The notes beneath the pieces are model-generated. The model saw only the letters and a list, made by a program, of their open reading frames with translations. It searched no databases and was not told the DNA's origin. Of a stretch of 64,000 nt of DNA, positions 11,442 to 22,805 are shown one piece after another (the stretch's first letter is position 1; the number at the start of each line of letters is the position of its first letter). Origin of the DNA: Anolis sagrei (Eukaryota; Chordata; Lepidosauria; Squamata; Anolidae); assembly GCF_037176765.1 (NCBI RefSeq), contig NC_090022.1:76137209-76201208 (forward strand). The letters run 5' to 3'. Both the position numbers and the translations under genes were made by a program.

Positions 11442-11722
11442 GAAATAAAGCCCGACTGCTCATTGGAGGGAAGGATATTAGAAGCAAAGAGGAAGCATTT
11501 TGGCCACATAATGAGAAAACAGGAAAGCTTAAAGAAGACAATGATGCTGGGAAAAATGGAAGGAAAAAGGAAGAGGGGCCAACCAAGGGCAAGATGGATG
11601 GGATCCTTGAAGTGACTGGCTTGACCTTGAAGGAGCTGGGGGTGGTGACGGCTGACATGACATGGGTGGTGTAGGCTGGTCCATGAGGTCACGAAGAGTT
11701 GGAAATGACTAAAGGAATAAAC
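11442..11722 (+). mobile_element. Bov-B LINE 3' end (continuation)
   Basis: It continues the copy at 10384 after the 150-bp insertion. The translation includes WMDGILEVTGLTLKELGVV-like words and the tail runs GAGTTGGAAATGACTAAAGG then AATAAACAACAAAG, the usual Bov-B 3' end. Confidence 0.85.
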
Positions 11723-11859
11723 AACAAAGATCGAATTGTTTCCAAAAGGTACCAAATAAAAAAATAATTGAAAAAATGAGTGATCAGTGGCAGCTCATTG
11801 TTGGCTTGGAGTACAATATTACGTACAGATCAAAACTACCAAAATGTATCAAATCACTG

Positions 11860-12068
11860 GGTTGCCGTGAGTTTCCAGGCTGTAAGGCCATGTTCCAGAA
11901 GCATTCTCTCCTGTCATTTTGCCCACATCTATGGCAGGCATCCTCAGAGGTTATGAGTTCTGTTGGAAACTAGGCAAGTGTGGTTTATATATCTGTGGAG
12001 TGTCCAGGATGGAAGAAAGAACTCTTGTCTGCTTGAGGCAAGTGTGAATGTTGCAATTGGCCATCTTA
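11860..12068 (-). mobile_element. Penelope-like element end
   Basis: It contains CATGTTCCAGAAGCATTCTC, GGCAGGCATCCTCAGAGG and GAACTCTTGTCTGCTTGAGG, the same terminal sequence as the Penelope-like copy at 30443. It faces the opposite-strand copy at 12313 with a SINE between them. Confidence 0.65.
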
Positions 12069-12069
12069 A

Positions 12070-12305
12070 TTAGTATTTAAGGGCAGGACTGAAGACCAAC
12101 AGGTCACAGATTCCAATCCAGTGACAGCACGGATGAGGTCCCTCCGTTAGCTCCGGATCCCCATGCAGGGATACGAGAGAAGCCTCCCACAAGGATGGTG
12201 AAACATCAAAACATTCTGGTGTCCCCTGGACAATGTCCTTGCAGATGGCCAATTCCCACACCCCAAGCGACTTGCAGTTTCTCAAGTCGCTCCTGACATG
12301 AAAAA
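12070..12305 (+). mobile_element. tRNA-related SINE
   Basis: The head contains a box-B-like AGATTCCAATCC and the body CATGCAGGGATACGAGAGAA, then the 3' part AGCGACTTGCAGTTTCTCAA. The reverse complement of the same 3' part appears at 16167 and 51841. It lies between two inverted Penelope-like ends. Confidence 0.6.
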
Positions 12306-12312
12306 TACATTT

Positions 12313-12582
12313 AATGGCCTTGCAACTTCAAAGCTTGGCTGGTTGCAACATTCACACTTGCCTTAAGCAGACAAGAGTTCTTTCTCCCACCCTGGACATT
12401 ATTCCACACATGTATGAACCTCACTTGCCTAGTTTCCAACAGGTCTCACAAACTCTGAGGATTCTTGCCATAGATGTAGGTGAAAAGTCAGGAGAGAATG
12501 CTTCTGGAACATGTCTATACAGCCTGGAAAACTCACAGCAACCCAGTGATTTCAGCCATGACAGCCTTTGACAACACATTGT
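12313..12582 (+). mobile_element. Penelope-like element end, inverted partner
   Basis: It contains AAGCAGACAAGAGTTCTTTC, GGAGAGAATGCTTCTGGAAC and ACAGCCTGGAAAACTCACAG, the reverse complement of the pattern at 11860. The pair is head-to-head. Confidence 0.65.
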
Positions 12583-13139
12583 ATCAGATCACTTTGATAC
12601 AAGGCTTGGGAAATTGCATTTTATGGCAAAAGCATATATATCCTCAGCTCTTCTCCACCCCAAATCCTTGTTCAGATAGATTTGGTTCCTTTAGGAAACA
12701 AGCTCCACAAATATAAACCAGCAATTGTTGGCAACTGAAGCTTAATGATTTGTAACCATAGGAGAAATATAAATAAATGCTAGCTTGTTCCACACACACA
12801 CAAAGTAGCATCCAGGCTAGGAATGGCCAGCCAGAGGTGTATAACAACAGCCTTAAGGCATGATTGCAAAATCTAAAATACACCTCACACTGGTGTGACT
12901 TCATTGGAACCAGTCCGCCCATACTCCATACAGGTTTTTCCCCATGCTGTAGGCAAGTAACTGTCTGGGGTGCTTACACACAGGACAGCTTTGTTTCCAT
13001 GTAAGGGGAAAGTACCAGAGCCTTCACCCCATGAACCCCACAAATCGATTCTGTACCCCACATGCAAATTTTGGAGGTGAGGAAAATGTAGTTTCTGGTT
13101 GCTTCAGAGTAACTGTTAAAATAGGCCTAATTAATACTA
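12583..13139. other. Intergenic stretch, nothing recognised
   Basis: A short CA run lies near 12794. Otherwise I see no gene, TIR or recognisable repeat; short open frames match nothing. Confidence 0.4.
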
Positions 13140-13690
13140 TACCTCTTGGGAGGAGAGCAATGACCAATGTATTGGGAAGAGAGCAATAACCAATCTTGAT
13201 AAAATAGTGAAGAGTAGAGACATCACATTGGCAATGAAGATCCCCATAGTTAAAGCAATGGTACTCCCTGTAGTAACCTATGGACGCGAAAGCTGGACCA
13301 TAAGGAAGGCTGAACGAAGGAAGATAGACGCTTTTGAACTGTGATACTGGAGGAAAATTCTGAGAGTGCCTTGGACCGCAAGAAAATCAAACCAGTCCAT
13401 CCTCCAGGAAATAATGCTCGACTGCTCACTGGAGGGAAGAATATTAGAGGCAAAGATGAAGTACTATGACCACATAATGAGAAAACAGGAAAGCTTGGAG
13501 AAGATAATGATGCTGGGGAAAATGGAGGGAAAAAAGAAGAGGGGCCGACCAAGGGCAAGATGGATGGATGGTATCCTTAAAGTGACTGGCTTGAGCTTGA
13601 AGGAGCTGGGAGTGGCCAAGGCCGACAAGGAGCTTTGGCGTGGACTGGTCCATGAGGTCACAAAGAGTTGGAAACAACTGAATGAATAAA
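13140..13690 (+). mobile_element. Bov-B LINE 3' fragment
   Basis: The translation contains KMKYYDHIMRKQESLEKIMM, GKKKRGRPRARWMDGILKVT and ELWRGLVHEVTKSWKQLNE, the C-terminal end of the Bov-B/RTE ORF, and ends with TGAATAAATA. It is a separate 5'-truncated copy from the one at 10384. Confidence 0.9.
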
Positions 13691-14600
13691 TATTATACTC
13701 CATGCTATGGTTTACCATTAACTCTGTACTGATGTGATGTTACTATTGAAATACAGTAATGAAAAGGAAATAAAGACAAACCTAATATAATACTGTCTTA
13801 TAAAACAGCTTGGTGAATACAGAATGCTATTTTAGTTAAGGGTGTTTTTGCCAGTTGTTTGAATGCTAGTTAACAGAGTCTATTATCTTTGTGTCAAGCA
13901 GCTCTGATTTGCTCAAGTCAATGTGGGGCCTAAGAATGAGCTAATGTAGTCTTGTCTCCCAAAGTAATTTAGACAGAAATTCCATACTATAAGTTCATTG
14001 CTCAATTCCTACTTTCCCCCAAGTGTTCTATGGGATGACACTTGGAGGCAAGCACTATGCTCTTGTAATATTCACCACTAACTTTACAGGAACTTCCACC
14101 AAAGAAAAGTGAGTCAGTGTGACAATGCTTCTTCAATTAAGTGGCAATGGCAAGTGTTTTGCCTGAAATAAGTGGGCAAAAAGCAAACAGGTCACAAATG
14201 CAGAAATGTTTTTAATCCACAGCAAAATTATGGATATCATAATCAGCTATGGGCCACAAATAGATCACAAAGGTAAAAGGTATGAAGATATCCCAGGGTT
14301 TCCCCTTTAAGACACTGTAGCTTCTATAGCGTTAGCTGTTTAGTGGTCCCAGGAGAAGAAATTGGTAGCCAGGAGCAATATGGAGAGCCTTCCATGCATT
14401 CCAGGAAATATTCCCCGTTGGAAGGAATGTTTTCAGGCAGCCAAGGAGAAAAGAAGCCAAAAGGTGACAATTCAGCAAACTAAGAGGGGAAGAAAGCACA
14501 AAGCAGTTAGTTTGAATAAGTGGTCTGGTGGCCACACACAAGAAGAAATGACTCTGTCCTCAGCCCCCTGTAAAAGTGATGCCAGGCTTCAGATTTAATG
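13691..14600. other. Intergenic stretch, nothing recognised
   Basis: Unique-looking AT-rich DNA. Small open frames at 14332-14598 on both strands overlap one another and show no known domain. Confidence 0.4.
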
Positions 14601-14608
14601 CTCTAGGA

Positions 14609-14903
14609 CAGGGGTTGCAAACTGCCATGACACATTTGTGTGTTGGTTGTTGTGTTTTGGAGTGTTGCACAAACCTCTATGCGAAATAACCAATAAATCA
14701 TATTTTAACAATATAAATGAAAGGTGATTGCAAGATATGTTGTGTGCGTCCCCAGACATTTTGTTATAATGTATGTATGCACCTTTATCTCTTATAAGGG
14801 ATTGGTCTAACCTCCAATTTGCTGGCAAAACTGAACTACTGTGTCATGAAAGGCTGCATGTCTAAAAAGTACGCCATCAACATGAAATGTTTGGAAAGCT
14901 CTG
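14609..14903. mobile_element. hAT (Charlie-like) non-autonomous element
   Basis: The left end CAGGGGTTGCAAACT is mirrored on the right by ATGTTTGGAAAGCTCTG. The flanks CTCTAGGA (14601-14608) and CTCTAGCA (14904-14911) match at 7 of 8 positions. The 295-bp interior has no coding capacity. Confidence 0.7.
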
Positions 14904-14969
14904 CTCTAGCACTTCACAGCTCAACAAATCAACAAAAGCATATTTGAACACATTGGCCAAAATCTCCTA

Positions 14970-15040
14970 GTCATTTAGTGAGCTGCCCTGAGTCCCTTCT
15001 GGGAGATGGTGGCAGGGTATAAATAAATATTATTACTTAA
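14970..15040 (+). mobile_element. L2-type LINE tail
   Basis: AGCTGCCCTGAGTCCCTTCT and GGCAGGGTATAAATAAATAT show the common L2-type 3' tail. Confidence 0.6.
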
Positions 15041-15263
15041 CTTATCCTAAATAAAGCTACCAATTGCATTGTTGAATTAAGCCCCAATACCTGTCCTTCC
15101 AAGGCTTCTTTACACGTGTTTTCCAGAGTCCTCTGAGCCTCAGGCCATTCATTTGAAAAATGAGATAGGTGGTTCACCTTGTTCACCAGCTCCTGCCTTG
15201 CAAACAAAGAGTAGCTTCATTCCCATTGAGCCAGGCAGCCAAGAGCACTGGACACTTCAGGTC

Positions 15264-15757
15264 AGGGATGTCAAATTCATCATGGCCACATCAGCCTTGT
15301 AGTTCCCTTTAAGTTGAATCCATGGACAGAGAATCCGTGGATACTGAGGGCCAACTATATATCTTTATATGGTGGCCATTGCTCTTTAGTTTCTAGCCAG
15401 TTTGAGTCCCCACCTGTTATTGATCAACAACTCCCATCCCTTTTGATTATCCGTCATGTGAACTGGGGATAATGGGAATTACAACCCAATAGCACTTGTG
15501 GCTCTGAGGTTGGGGAAAGGTTAAATGACATTTTAAAGTCGGACATCATATCCACAAGTCTTGTATCTAAATTCAAACTCCACTGTCCTGACTAAACAAA
15601 AACAGACTGCAGCCTTTTAGATGTTACTGTATCACAAATCCCATTCACTCTAGCCATTATGAGGAATGTAGGAGTTGTAGTCCAACATCCAGAGGGTCAC
15701 ATAAAATGACATGATGGGTTGGATTTGGCCTGTGAGCCTCAAGTTTGACACATGTGC
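15264..15757. mobile_element. hAT-like element with nested insertions
   Basis: The left end CAGGGATGTCAAATTCATC and right end CTCAAGTTTGACACATGTG are near inverted repeats of the hAT type. Within it are a Tigger-like end (about 15315-15352: GAATCCGTGGATACTGAGGG, then CCAACTATA) and a MITE-like GGAGTTGTAGTCCAACATCC. The target duplication is unclear. Confidence 0.45.
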
Positions 15758-16166
15758 CTTTGGCCATAGGGCAGGAGTGGGCAATCTGCAGAAACTGGTC
15801 TAAATTGAAAACCTATCCTGGCCAAAGTCAACTGCTCTTTTCCACTGGAGAGGATGCGAGTGAGAAGAAAATAAAACTGGACAGCTTGTCCACTTTTGAC
15901 TTTGGTTTCAATTTCAACAAGCCTTTGAAAAATCACCTCTGAAGCAATGTAACCATTGTCAGGGGACAGGAAAGGTTTCTCCACCCTGACACAGAATGAA
16001 AGCTAGCAAGCCATTTTCCTTTCCCTATAATTTGGGAAAGAGGTGCAGAGTTTCCCTTTTTATCAGTGCCAATACCCAAATAGGGAAAACCAAACACTTC
16101 TTCCTACCCCCAAACCTCTGTGGTCTAGTTGCTGGAAAACAGGTAACAGTTTAAACGACTATTTTT

Positions 16167-16325
16167 TGGTCGTATCAGGAGTGACTTGAGAAACTGCAAG
16201 TCGCTTCTGGTGTGAGAGAATTGGCCGTCTGCAAGGACGTCGCCCAGGGGACGCCCGGATGTTTTGATGTTTTATCATCCTTGTGGGAGGCTTCTCTCAT
16301 GTCCCCGCATGAACAACTGAAGATT
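16167..16325 (-). mobile_element. tRNA-related SINE, partial
   Basis: The words GGAGTGACTTGAGAAACTGC, AGTCGCTTCTGGTGTGAGAG and GCTTCTCTCATGTCCCCGCA are the reverse complement of the SINE at 12070. The tRNA-like head is missing. Confidence 0.65.
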
Positions 16326-17950
16326 ATGTATATTTCCTCACTTTAATGTCCCACTTGTATTATTTCCTCCTTTCCACGTACACATGACCACCGCACCTGG
16401 GGAATTCACAGACCATGGTACAAAATACACCCAGCTCCAATGGCACAAGAACCATTTGCTCTCATTGAGGAACACGACAGCTCTGTTGACAATTAACTCT
16501 GTCTCCATGGTGATAAGAAATACCAGGGAGAGTGCATATATAGACTAGGCCTGCGGTTCCTGAATAGTGTGTGAGGATTACTTTATAAATGGGTCACCAG
16601 GCTGCCAGCAATGAATGCTGCACAATAAAAGAAGTTCTCCCTAAAATGGAACTGAGACTAAGTACAAGCCGGTCGATTAACAAATTCCATTGACAAGTCA
16701 AATGTTTGGGTGGAAACATTGGACTTGTACATAGCTGTGTGAACCCGATTTTCATGTCAAAACTATTATCCTGTAAAGCAGAAAGAAAAATGGACAAATA
16801 CTTCCCTCTCAAGTCCAGGTGGGTCCCAGCTATGTAGTGCCCTTCGCCACAACTTGATCTGCATGTCCCATGAGCGGCGACTGTATTTCTTATATTTATT
16901 CGGCGTGCATGGATGAACGCCCAACTGCCGAGTAGCCCTGGAATGAAGCAGTCCACATGAGGGCTTCCTGAAGTGGCAACCCAGCAAAGTTGATAAATAC
17001 CTTTCACAGCTCCCTTAAGGTAAGATACAGAAATGAGTGTGCCAAAAGCCAAGTCCTTGTGGTAGGATTCAAGGAGAAAAGGTATCAGACCCCATCACAT
17101 ATTGGAAAGAAGAGCTGCAAGTTTCAAACTTCTGCTATGCAAAGATAAAAATTTTGAGATAAGCTACAAGCATTGCTCACTTGGGAACCTCCTGGACAAA
17201 GCACTGGTATCCAATAGTGTTTTTCCCATAATCTATTTGCTTCTGCCTCCTTTTCAAAACAGATTCATCTGTCTCCACATTAGACCTGCAGAGGAGGACC
17301 AAGATGCACTACTAGAAATTGAAACAATGCTCTCGGTGAAATATAGCAGCAGTTTTAATAATACTCACATGGACCTTGAGCTTTGTTTCAAACCTGGGCT
17401 TGGACCCGGACCCACACCCACACTCACCATCTTTACTCCAAGAGAGAAGGGCCGAGTTGAAGGTCTGTCCCAAGAAAACACCATGGAAAAATATGTTAAA
17501 GTCAGCTTATTACAAACTCAGTCTAGTAGTCATGATTTTAAGGTGGTCCTTAATCCACCTTATTTTATTATAAAGCATATCAAGCATTTCTGAAATCTAG
17601 ATTATGGTTTGGGAGAGTTACTTTTTTATTACAGCTCCCAGAATCCTCAGCCACCACAGCCTGGGGTGACGTTTGCTGAGGAATGTTAGCAGTAAGGGAA
17701 AGGAAAATACATACAAGGAATTGAACGGGGCAAACTTCATGATCGAACAAATAAAATAATACATAGAGCAGAACTACAATTGCTCCCAGAGGAAGGGGGG
17801 TGGGGAGGGAAGAAGAGGGAAAAGGAAAAATTGGATAGGTATAAGTACCGTAGTAGAAATCATCAGAATTCTTTGAGAATATATGGGATTCTTTTTTGTA
17901 AAGATGACTGTGACAATGTTACATTCTTATATGAACAAATAAAAATATAA
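16326..17950. other. Intergenic stretch without recognised gene
   Basis: It includes a MITE scrap at about 17625-17690 (CAGCTCCCAGAATCCTCAGC). Open frames at 16594-17052 (minus) and 17102-17593 (plus) carry no domain I know and have no splice or promoter context. Confidence 0.4.
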
Positions 17951-18179
17951 TAAACTAGCCATCCCCTGCCACGCGTTACTGTGGCCTCAGTCTGCTGATC
18001 TGGAAATAAAGTAAGGAGAAAGTATTGGTTTCTAATATACGTAATGTCTTTATGCTTGTGGGTAAACAGTATTTCTTGTTTCTTTGTCAGTGTTGATGTG
18101 GAAATTGTCTGGTTTGCCTACTCTGGAACAGGCAACATATTATTATGCTTCTTTAGGGGTCCCTTTCAAATCTATGATA

Positions 18180-18205
18180 CTATATCTGTGTGTGTGTGTG
18201 TGTAT
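18180..18205 (+). repeat. (TG)n microsatellite
   Basis: A run of about eight TG dinucleotides directly upstream of the nested L2-type tail. Confidence 0.8.
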
Positions 18206-18214
18206 CATATCTAT

Positions 18215-18295
18215 CTATATGTAAACCGCATTGAGTCGCCTGGTTGGGCTGAAAAATGCGGTATAGAAATAAAGCAAATAAATAAATAAATAATA
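18215..18295 (+). mobile_element. L2-type LINE tail nested in Helitron-like DNA
   Basis: GTAAACCGCATTGAGTCGCC and GCGGTATAGAAATAAAGC are followed by an (AAAT)n tail. Confidence 0.65.
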
Positions 18296-19466
18296 TGTAT
18301 GGCTGGATGGCTCTTTGTCAGGAGGCCTTCGATTACATTTTCTTGCCCTGGTGAAGGGAGTTGGACTGGATGGCCTTAAGAATTTTCTGTTGGTCATGGG
18401 GGTTCTGTGTGGGAAGTTTGGCCCAATTATGTCATTTGTGGGGTTCAGAATGCTCTTTGGTTGTAGCTGAACTATAAATCCCAGTAACTACAAATCCCAA
18501 ATGTCAAGGTCTATTTTCCCCAAACTCCATTTGTGGAATATTCGTGCCAAATTTAGTCCAGATCCATCATTGTTTGAGTCCACAGTGCTCTCTGGATGTA
18601 GGTGAACTACAGCTTCCAAACTCAAGGTCAATGCCCACCAAACCCTTCTAGTGTTTTCTGTTGGTCATGGGAGTCCTGTATGCCAAGTTTGGTTCAATTC
18701 CATCATTGGTGGGGTGCAGAATGCTCTTTGATTGTAGGTCAACTATAAATCCCAGCGACTACAACTCCCAAATGACAAAATTATTATTTTTGTAGTGATG
18801 GTCACTTGTTGGCCTGATAGGTGACTTGTGTCCAAATTTGGTGTCAATTCGCCCAGTGTTTTGAGTTATGTTAATCCCACAAATGAACATTACATTTTTA
18901 TTTATATACACAATAAATAACTTTTCCAAGCTATGATCCAGAGTTACAAAAAAAAACCTGCACATGGTCTACTGTTATTACAAGATTTTTGAATTTACAA
19001 ACAGCACTTATTCCTCAGAAACAAAAAAGAGAGAGGACCGAGGCATTGGGAGCCCATTAATCCTTTGAGCAGCAAAAGCTCTCTCTAGGGACTAACAGAT
19101 GAAACTCCACAGCAAAGGAAGCATTCTAACATTTCAGATCCATATCGAGATCAGAATGTGCTGTTTTAAACTCCATGGAAACAAACTATAAACTGTGAAA
19201 TAAATTTTTATCTCTTCCCAACTGAAATCAGTACAAAGCTTCTGTGGACTTTACTTATGCAAGCATTTAATGGAATACAAAAAAGATGCGTTGTTCCATT
19301 TTCTATTACTTTCCAAATGCATCAAGCTAGTCTGCATTAATACCCTGTTTTACTCCCATGGTATGGTCATGACTCTTCAGTTGTTCTAATAAAGAGACCA
19401 CCTTTATAGATCATCTGACCATTAAAAAGAATCAGAGTACTTTTTGCATCCCCACAGGTTATATTT

Positions 19467-19776
19467 AACAATTATCAAACCTCTGACCAATCTCTTGACT
19501 GCTTTCCTGACAGCAAATATGGATAGGCTTTAGGGCAGTGGTTCTCAACCTGTGGGTCCCCAGATATGTTGGCCTCCAACTCCCAGAAATCCTAACAACT
19601 GGTAAACTGGCTGGGATTTCTGGGAGTTGTAGGCCAAAACACCTGGGGACCCACAAGTTGAGAACCACTGCTTTAGGGTCTCGTGCATCATTGACCAAGT
19701 CATGTGTTATAAATTCTCTAGCACAACAATTATAAACCCCTGACCAATCTCTTGGCTGCTTTCCTGACAGCAAACC
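19467..19776 (+). repeat. 52-bp direct repeats, 258 bp apart
   Basis: The block beginning AACAATTAT and containing TGACCAATCTCTTG, GCTTTCCTGACAGCAAA lies at 19467-19518 and again at 19725-19776 with few mismatches. A hAT MITE sits between the copies. Confidence 0.8.
19536..19670. mobile_element. hAT (SPIN-like TIR) MITE, 135 bp, perfect 8-bp TSD
   Basis: The ends are CAGTGGTTCTCAACCTGTGG and its complement (CAAGTTGAGAACCACTG). CTTTAGGG flanks both sides at 19528-19535 and 19671-19678. The left end resembles the published SPIN hAT terminal sequence as I recall it, then diverges. The element is nearly palindromic. Confidence 0.85.
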
Positions 19777-20119
19777 ATTAGAGGAAGAGAAAAAATAGAT
19801 TAATATGGGCTCATCTACCATACATCTTGAGATCACATTTTATCATGAAACATAGTGTTCTATTCTGCTGCAGGATGATTGTAAAGTTTTACATTCATCC
19901 TGCAATTAGAAGAACAATTAGAAAATATGTACAATGACAATCGGAACATTATAGTGAATTATTTTTGGATCATGTGATTTTAATATTTATATTAAGATGT
20001 TTTTGTTTTAATGTTTTAATGTTATTTATGTCTTATGTTTTAATGATTTGATGGCTTTAATTTATAGTTGTATGTTAGTGTTTATTACGATTTTTCTTTT
20101 TACATGCATGTTGGCATTG

Positions 20120-20215
20120 AATTTTTGAATTTTAGTATGTTGTAAACTGCCTTGAGTCCCCCTCAGGGAGGAGAAAGGCGATATATATAAATATAGTAAA
20201 TAAATAGTAAATAAA
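20120..20215 (+). mobile_element. L2-type LINE tail
   Basis: GTAAACTGCCTTGAGTCCCC, GGAGAAAGGCGATATATATA and an (AAAT)-type tail. Confidence 0.6.
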
Positions 20216-20427
20216 TTACATTGCTTTTTTGTATATTTAGGCCATCATGGTTTGAATTACTTGAACAATTTTCCTGAGTTCTTTGCCTTTGTATTTCACT
20301 GTATTAATTGTTAAATAACACAGAAATTTACTATGATAGACAGTATATAGTGTAACTGTTTTAACAAACCAGTGCCACGATTTAAAGAGTGAAAGGAGCT
20401 GCTAGTTCATTCAAGATTAATTCTACC

Positions 20428-20970
20428 ACTGTATTCACTTGAATCTAATGCTCACCTTCTTTGGCTGAATTACCTTGCCAAAATTAGGGTGCTCATTAAA
20501 TTCGTGTAATAGGGTAATCTTGGTGCTGAGCCAAGCAAAAGGGGGAAGCTGCTTCAGACACACCTGGAACTTCTAATTGAGATACATCTTCTCTCATTTA
20601 ATTGCCATGTTTCAATTATATATAATCCTGGGATTTATAGCTTGATGAGGCATCTGCATTCTTTTTCAGAGAAGCCTCAATGCCCTGTAAAACTATAGTT
20701 CCCATGATTCCATAGCATTGAACCAAGTCAGTTAAAGTGCATTAATTCAACAGCATAGATGCACCAAGGTTTTCTTTTCCATTACTGGAAGCTTCGGTGT
20801 TTCAACACAATTGTTTTTAATGAAGGAAGTCCAAGCAGGCACCAACTGCAATGGCCATTTTACAAAGAGTGCACCTTACATTCATCAACAAATCCTTTTT
20901 TTGGTTTCACGTTTTTGAAAATTGAGGTGCGCATTAGATTCAATAGCAAATTAAGACTGGGGTAAATACA
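20428..20970. mobile_element. Non-autonomous DNA transposon with a nested MITE
   Basis: The left end CTGTATTCACTTGAATCTAA followed by TGCTCACC is mirrored at the right by GGTGCGCATTAGATTCAATA and GGGGTAAATACAG. Half of a palindromic MITE lies inside at 20615-20766. Confidence 0.5.
20615..20766. mobile_element. Palindromic MITE (CTACACTGTAGAATTAATG family), partial
   Basis: The right half is preserved: AGTTCCCATGATTCCATAGC, AGTTAAAGTGCATTAATTCA and AGCATAGATGCACC. It belongs to the same family as the copies at 23746, 26518, 28698 and 61535. Confidence 0.6.
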
Positions 20971-21303
20971 GGTACTGTATTTTTTTTTTTTTTTGGCATA
21001 TAAGACTACTTTTTAACCCAGGAAAATCTTCTCAAAAGTCGGGGGCCATCTTATACACCAGGTGTCATCTTATAGGGCAGGTGCTGAAACTTCCAAGCTG
21101 GAATGGAGAATCTGCGATCGCCACATATGGTTGGGGGAGCTCAAAAACAGCTGCGTCTGCATCCCCGCCGTATGCGGCGACTATATGAAAGCAGCAAGTG
21201 CGTACGTTGGAAGAAGGGCAGTCTTATATGGCGAGTATATCCAAACTCTATATTTTAACTGGAAAAGTTGGGGATCATCATATATGCCGGAAAATACGGT
21301 ACT
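20971..21303. mobile_element. Non-autonomous DNA transposon with GTACTGTATTTT ends
   Basis: The left end GTACTGTATTTTTTTT followed by GGCATATAAGACTAC is mirrored on the right by ATCATCATATATGCCGGAAA then ATACGGTAC. The interior repeats GTCTTATA-type words and has no coding capacity. Confidence 0.55.
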
Positions 21304-21484
21304 TCTTTCTCCCAACTCAAAATTCTGAAACATCAAACATTTCCTGAACGTATTTATTAGCTAAAATCAATAACTGTAACCTTCTCTGCTTCAACATTTT
21401 CAGCAGGTATGCCAGTTTCTATTTGGCAGCCAAGGCTGTTATACATTTAAGCAAACCTACCAAATATCCTAAAGGTGCCAGATC

Positions 21485-21680
21485 TTTTTTGAGCTTGGAA
21501 GCTAAGCAGAGCAAGCCCTGATGAATACTTGGATGGGAGACTACCAATGCCTGGTGTTGTGGGCTCTATTTCAAAGGAAGGAACTGGCAAAACCACCTCT
21601 GAGGATTCCTTAAGAAAACCTTATGAGATTCATGGGGTGATGGTAAGTTGACAGGTGACTAGAAGGCACATAACAGAACC
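21485..21680 (+). mobile_element. 5S rRNA-derived SINE (SINE3 type)
   Basis: GAGCTTGGAAGCTAAGCAGA, ATACTTGGATGGGAGACTAC and CTGGTGTTGTGGGCT follow the 3' half of vertebrate 5S rRNA in order. The tail AAGGAACTGGCAAAACCACC and GACTAGAAGGCACATAACA is a common squamate SINE tail. It is diverged and not a functional 5S gene. Confidence 0.75.
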
Positions 21681-21784
21681 AAAGCCAAAGAGGGGCATTG
21701 TTGATGTTTATAGCCATGCTATATTCAGCATGGTGAAGTGGTCTATGAACCTAGAGTGGTCTGAGCATTGGAATGAAGTGCAAC

Positions 21785-22540
21785 ACTGTCTGAGCTCTGC
21801 AAGTGCTGCAGTTTTTGAATGAAACACGAGTGTTTGAAGATCAGGACATTTGTAGGGAGAACAAGATGCTTGTTTACAAAGCTATTGACCGTTTACTGTG
21901 AAACATGGACCGTCTACAAATGCCACTCTCAACTTCTGAAAGATTCCATCAGCATTGCCTCAAAAAAAATCTTGCAAATTGCTCGGAAAGACAGGCAGAA
22001 AATGTCAGTGTTCTGGCAGAAGAAAAGACTACCAGCACTGAAGTGATGGTCCTCCATCAACTTGGCTAGGCTGGCCACGTTGTTTGAATACCCAGTCACA
22101 ATCTCCCAAAGTAGTTACTTTAGTCTCAGCTCAAGAATGGAAAACAGAATGTCAGTGGACAGCAAATAAAGATTTAAAGATGGGCTTAAAGCTAATCTTA
22201 AAAAAATGTGGAACAAACACAAAAAACTGGGAAGCCCTGGTCCTCAAGCATTCCTCGACTGGAGGTCAGCTTGTTACCAACAGTGCTGTGAATTCAATGA
22301 GGTTCAAACAGAAAGCGAAAAGGAGAAATGCACCAAGGAAGGTGCATCAAGCAAACCCTTGCTGTGACCGCCTTCCTGCTGGAAATCTGTGTCCTCGTTG
22401 TGAACAACCATGAGCATCCAGAACAGGTGTCTACAGTCAGTTATGGAACCACCACCAAGACTTTACCCTTGGAAGACTATCTTACTCCGCCACAACTGAT
22501 CACCTATGAATTATTACTCTGAAGACCAGAGTTCAGTTCC
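21785..22540 (+). mobile_element. Non-LTR LINE C-terminal fragment
   Basis: Frame pieces include SISIASKKILQIARKDRQ, RLPALK, LKMGLKLILKKCGTNTKNWE (LKANLKKCGINTENWEAL in relatives, from memory) and CDRLPAGNLCPRCE, a Cys motif seen at the end of such ORFs. Several frame changes; clade not settled. Confidence 0.6.
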
Positions 22541-22625
22541 CTTTTTGGCCACAGAAAACCCCATGATAAGATCACCATAAGTCAAAAAGAACCTGAAGGC
22601 AAACAACAAATATTCATCGTCTTTT
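22541..22625 (+). mobile_element. SINE tail scrap
   Basis: CACCATAAGTCAAAAAGAAC then CTGAAGGCAAACAACAAA matches the shared squamate SINE tail (CCATAAGTCG..GACTTGAAGGCA..AACAACA). Confidence 0.5.
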
Positions 22626-22805
22626 TTCATCCTACCCCTATTTTGGTGATCTACTAGTCTATTTCAAAAACAGGTGACATACTAGCAGTGAGCTGCAGCT
22701 CTTAAGGTTAGACATTTGTTTTATGAACACCCAATGCATAAGATGATCATCCAAGCAGTTTCCTGTAAATGAGTAACAAGTCGCAGATATTGTGTTGGTC
22801 CAGAC

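Larger units (their letters stand above)
17955..18780 (-). mobile_element. Helitron-like non-autonomous element
   Basis: On the minus strand the end reads a GCCAC..GTGGC hairpin (17968-17985) followed about 10 bases later by CTAG and then T, as expected for a Helitron 3' end inserted at A|T. The body carries two diverged copies of a block (about 18382-18510 and 18656-18775) sharing GGTCATGGG, CAGAATGCTCTTTG and ACTATAAATCCCAG. An L2-type tail (18215-18295) is nested within it. The left limit is uncertain. Confidence 0.5.

Noticed and set aside
10384-11722. A functional reverse-transcriptase gene
   Set aside because: Rearranged order, frame changes and an insertion show a dead Bov-B copy.
21485-21580. 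A 5S rRNA gene
   Set aside because: Only the later part of 5S is matched, with many changes and a SINE tail attached.
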